A stretch of DNA of 7,570 nucleotides from an uncultured Actinomycetospora sp. (lineage in GTDB: Bacteria; Actinomycetota; Actinomycetes; Mycobacteriales; Pseudonocardiaceae), in contig CADCTH010000417.1 in NCBI GenBank assembly GCA_902805495.1, positions 1 through 7,570 on the forward strand, in the 5' to 3' direction. Below are positions 5,812 to 7,570 of the stretch, piece by piece. The notes below the pieces were generated by a model. The model saw only the letters and a program-made list of their open reading frames with translations, ran no database searches and had not been told where the DNA came from. Each line of letters starts with the position of its first letter. The stretch's first letter is position 1. Both the position numbers and the translations under genes were made by a program.

Positions 5812-6867
5812 TCACGGCGTCACCACGATCTTCCCGACGCGCTCGGCCCGCGCGAACTCGTCCTGCGCGGTGTGGATCGCGGCCAGGTCGTGGCGGGCGG
5901 CGACGAGCGGGTCGACCAGGCCGGCGACCGCGTCGGCGACGAGGCCGGCGAAGTGCGCCGGGGTGTGCATCGACGAGCCGACGAGGGCGACGTTGTGCAG
6001 GTAGAGCCGGCGCAGGTCCAGCGCCACCGACGCGCCCCCGATCGCGCCGGCGATCACCCAGCGCCCGCCGTCGCGCACCCGGGTGAGCAGGGCCGGCAGC
6101 AGCGGCCCGCCGACGACGTCGACGACGGCGTCGAGCGCCGCGCCCGCGGCGTCGGCGGCCGCCGCGGCGACGGCCTCCGGGTCGGGCCCGCGGTGCACGA
6201 CGGCGGCGGCTCCGGCCTCCCGGAGGACGTCGTCCTTCCCGGGCGCCGTCAGCGCCACGACCCGCGCGCCGCGGGCCACCGCGAGCTGCACGGCGGCGAG
6301 CCCGACGCCACCCGAGGCCCCGGTGACGAGCACCGTCTCGTCCGCGCCGACCCGGCCGCGCGCGAGCACGCCCGCGGCCGTGCCGTAGGCCACCGGGAGG
6401 CAGGCGAGCTCGTCGTCGCCCAGCGGTGACGCGGACACGTCGTGGGCGCGGTCGGCCGCGACGACGACGTACTCGGCGAAGCCGCCGTCGGCCTCGCTGC
6501 CGAGCAGACCGACCGGGCTCGCGTCCGGGCCGGGACCGTCGTAGAACGCGGGGTCGACGAGGACCCGCTCGCCCACCCGCGCGGCGTCGCCGCCCGCGCC
6601 GGCGGCCACGACCTCGCCGGCGACGTCGCCGCCCTGGATGCGCGGGAACGCCACCGGGCCCCGCCAGCCGGCGAGCGCGTCCGGGTCGCCGGGCAGCCCG
6701 TAGGCGCCGCGGCGGGTCCAGAGGTCGGTGTTGTTGAGCGCGGCCGCCGCGACCCGCACGAGCACCTCGCCGTCCCCGGGCCGCGGCACCGCGACGGTGC
6801 GCAGCTCCAGGACCTCCGGCCCGCCGAAGCCCGTGAGCACCGCGGCCTGCATCGTCTCCGGGATCAT
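5812..6867 (-). CDS. Zinc-independent MDR oxidoreductase (NADPH:quinone reductase-like)
   Basis: A 351-residue cytoplasmic enzyme of the medium-chain dehydrogenase/reductase superfamily, likely reducing quinones or enones with NAD(P)H. The N-terminal GroES-like domain shows MQAAVLTGFGGPEVLEL (6-22), NNTDLWTRRGAYG (45-57) and GGDVAGEVVAAG (79-90). The nucleotide-binding domain shows VLVTGASGGVGLAAVQLA (179-196), and DVVGGPLLPALL (250-261) follows. The four-cysteine structural zinc loop is absent and the only cysteine is Cys156, so the quinone reductase branch fits better than zinc alcohol dehydrogenases. The ATG at 6867 has GGAGGA five bases upstream. The family signature itself begins at Met6 (6852), which has no comparable site. 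It is divergent from a TetR gene, with inverted repeats over its promoter, so TetR repression relieved by a small ligand is likely. It converges on the epoxide hydrolase gene across 56 bp. The substrate is unresolved. Confidence 0.92.
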   Translation of the reverse strand: MIPETMQAAVLTGFGGPEVLELRTVAVPRPGDGEVLVRVAAAALNNTDLWTRRGAYGLPGDPDALAGWRGPVAFPRIQGGDVAGEVVAAGAGGDAARVGERVLVDPAFYDGPGPDASPVGLLGSEADGGFAEYVVVAADRAHDVSASPLGDDELACLPVAYGTAAGVLARGRVGADETVLVTGASGGVGLAAVQLAVARGARVVALTAPGKDDVLREAGAAAVVHRGPDPEAVAAAAADAAGAALDAVVDVVGGPLLPALLTRVRDGGRWVIAGAIGGASVALDLRRLYLHNVALVGSSMHTPAHFAGLVADAVAGLVDPLVAARHDLAAIHTAQDEFARAERVGKIVVTP

Positions 6868-6884
6868 GACCGTCCTCCACTACA

Positions 6885-6925
6885 CTGATCTGTGAAGCCC
6901 GACCGTAGGTTCACAGACCGGTGAA
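6885..6925. promoter_or_regulatory. Probable TetR operator: three GTGAA/TTCAC half-sites between divergent genes
   Basis: Half-sites lie at 6892-6896 (GTGAA), 6910-6914 (TTCAC) and 6921-6925 (GTGAA). The first two form a long inverted repeat: GATCTGTGAA (6887-6896) against TTCACAGACC (6910-6919), nine of ten bases symmetric, with a 13-bp spacer. The last two form a compact 16-bp palindrome, TTCAC-N6-GTGAA (6910-6925), the size usual for a TetR dimer site. Both overlap the minus-strand promoter and lie just before the TetR start, which suits autorepression plus control of the oxidoreductase gene. Which palindrome is bound cannot be decided by reading. Confidence 0.65.
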
Positions 6926-6930
6926 GGCAA
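6902..6930 (-). promoter_or_regulatory. Promoter for the MDR oxidoreductase gene
   Basis: On the minus strand, TTGCCT (6930-6925) and TACGGT (6907-6902) are separated by 17 bp. The first matches four of six -35 bases and the second fits TANNNT. Transcription from about 6895 would give a leader near 28 nt carrying the GGAGGA ribosome-binding site. The GTGAA/TTCAC half-sites overlap the spacer and start region, as expected for repression. For the opposite TetR gene, TAGGTT (6907-6912) or TACACT (6881-6886) are possible -10 elements, without good -35 partners. Confidence 0.5.
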
Positions 6931-6934
6931 GGAC

Positions 6935-7498
6935 ATGACCCTGACCCCCGGGGCCCGGCGCATCCTCGACGTCGCGTCCGTCCTGTTCTACGAGCACGGG
7001 ATCCACGCGGTCGGGGTGGACACGATCGCGGCGGAGTCCGGGGTCACCAAGCGCACGCTCTACGACCGCTTCGGGTCCAAGGACGCGCTCGTGGCCGACT
7101 ACCTGCGCGCCCGTGACGAGCGCTGGCGCGCCCACGTCGTCGCGGCCGTCGAGGCCGAGTCCGACCCGGTGCGCCGCGCCCTCGCCCCGTTCGCCGCGCT
7201 CGAGGACTGGGTGGCCGAGGGCGCGGGCCGCGGGTGCGCGTTCGTCAACGCGTTCGCCGAGCTCGACCGCCCCGACCACCCCGGCCGCGCGGTCATCCAC
7301 GACGAGAAGCGCTGGCTGCGGGCGCTGTTCGCCACCGAGCTCGCCGGCGCGGGCGTGGCCGACGCGCCGGGCCTGGCGCTGCAGCTGCTCGTGCTGCACG
7401 AGGGCGCGCTGGTGACCCACGCCGTGGCCGCGGAGCCGGCGGCCCTGCGCGCCGCCGGGGACGCGGCACGGCTCCTGGTGGACGCGGCCCGGGCCTGA
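6935..7498 (+). CDS. TetR/AcrR-family transcriptional regulator
   Basis: A 187-residue one-component repressor. The N-terminal DNA-binding domain covers about residues 8-55, with the helix-turn-helix at 28-47 (VDTIAAESGVTKRTLYDRFG), followed by SKDALVADYL as in most TetR proteins. The C-terminal ligand-binding and dimer domain includes GRGCAFVNAFAELDRPDHP (99-117), with the only cysteine at 101, and LLVLHEGALVTHAV (151-164). The ATG at 6935 is preceded by AAGGCAAGG, a fair ribosome-binding site. Its divergent partner is the MDR oxidoreductase gene, and the shared gap holds matching palindromes, so local autoregulation is the expected role. The ligand is unknown. Its TGA (7496-7498) directly abuts the TGA of the gene entering from the right edge on the other strand. 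Confidence 0.93.
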   Translation: MTLTPGARRILDVASVLFYEHGIHAVGVDTIAAESGVTKRTLYDRFGSKDALVADYLRARDERWRAHVVAAVEAESDPVRRALAPFAALEDWVAEGAGRGCAFVNAFAELDRPDHPGRAVIHDEKRWLRALFATELAGAGVADAPGLALQLLVLHEGALVTHAVAAEPAALRAAGDAARLLVDAARA

Positions 7499-7570
7499 TC
7501 AGGCAAGGCTCGCGACCGGGTCCGCGCGGGCGAGAACCGGGTCGTCGGCGCGGAACGTGATCGCGCGCCC
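7499..7570 (-). CDS. C-terminal end of an unidentified protein (partial)
   Basis: From the right edge the minus strand reads 23 codons, GRAITFRADDPVLARADPVA then SLA, and a TGA (7501-7499). Nearly every third base is G or C, as in the real genes here, which supports coding. The piece is too short to assign a family. It converges on the TetR gene with no intergenic bases. It could also be a chance open frame. Confidence 0.4.
   Translation of the reverse strand, partial: GRAITFRADDPVLARADPVASLA

Noticed and set aside
4880..6880. A 666-codon minus-strand frame across the oxidoreductase and epoxide hydrolase genes
   Set aside because: Its first part is Arg/Gly low complexity in the wrong frame of the oxidoreductase gene, and the rest is antisense to the epoxide hydrolase gene. 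The true oxidoreductase frame carries all the MDR motifs.
1..7570. CRISPR array, tRNA, rRNA or mobile element
   Set aside because: I saw no regularly spaced repeats, no cloverleaf-like segment, no conserved rRNA sequence, and no transposase, integrase or terminal inverted repeats.

Overview
The window looks like chromosomal DNA from a high-GC actinomycete, most plausibly Pseudonocardiaceae-like. The base composition is roughly three-quarters G+C by eye, third codon positions are almost all G or C, GTG starts are common, and several families are typical of Actinobacteria (DUF6458-type membrane protein, DrrA/DrrB-type ABC exporter, divergent TetR pair). The genus is an inference. I see no insertion sequence, integrase, phage gene, tRNA, rRNA or CRISPR array.

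Layout from left to right. (1) A minus-strand fragment at the left edge has a cupin motif like that of DMSP lyases. It has no plausible start, and a 13-bp tandem duplication lies beside it. (2) A small two-helix membrane protein on the plus strand (261-476) faces (3) a two-gene minus-strand ABC exporter operon: an ATPase (1277-2290) and an ABC-2 permease (489-1280), with the start of the second gene overlapping the stop of the first by 4 bp. (4) A minus-strand ThDP-dependent benzoylformate decarboxylase-like gene (2434-4047) follows. Its 136-bp leader is full of inverted repeats, one of which would sequester the ribosome-binding site. (5) A small unknown acidic protein (4184-4444, minus) is divergent from (6) an epoxide hydrolase (4589-5755, plus) that may be made from a leaderless GTG mRNA and is followed by a hairpin/T-tract terminator. 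(7) A zinc-free MDR quinone oxidoreductase-like gene (5812-6867, minus) is divergent from (8) a TetR regulator (6935-7498, plus), with inverted repeats between them that overlap a good minus-strand promoter. (9) The right edge holds the last 23 codons of a probable minus-strand gene whose stop abuts the TetR stop.

How the genes may work together. The ATPase and permease almost certainly form one exporter. The TetR protein probably controls the oxidoreductase and itself. Epoxide hydrolase, a 2-oxo acid decarboxylase and an oxidoreductase side by side would suit oxidative breakdown of aryl or alkyl compounds, but they lie in different transcription units and no complete pathway is visible. The enzyme families are ordinary. 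The least ordinary signals are the structured leader of the decarboxylase gene and that enzyme's divergent substrate-pocket residues.
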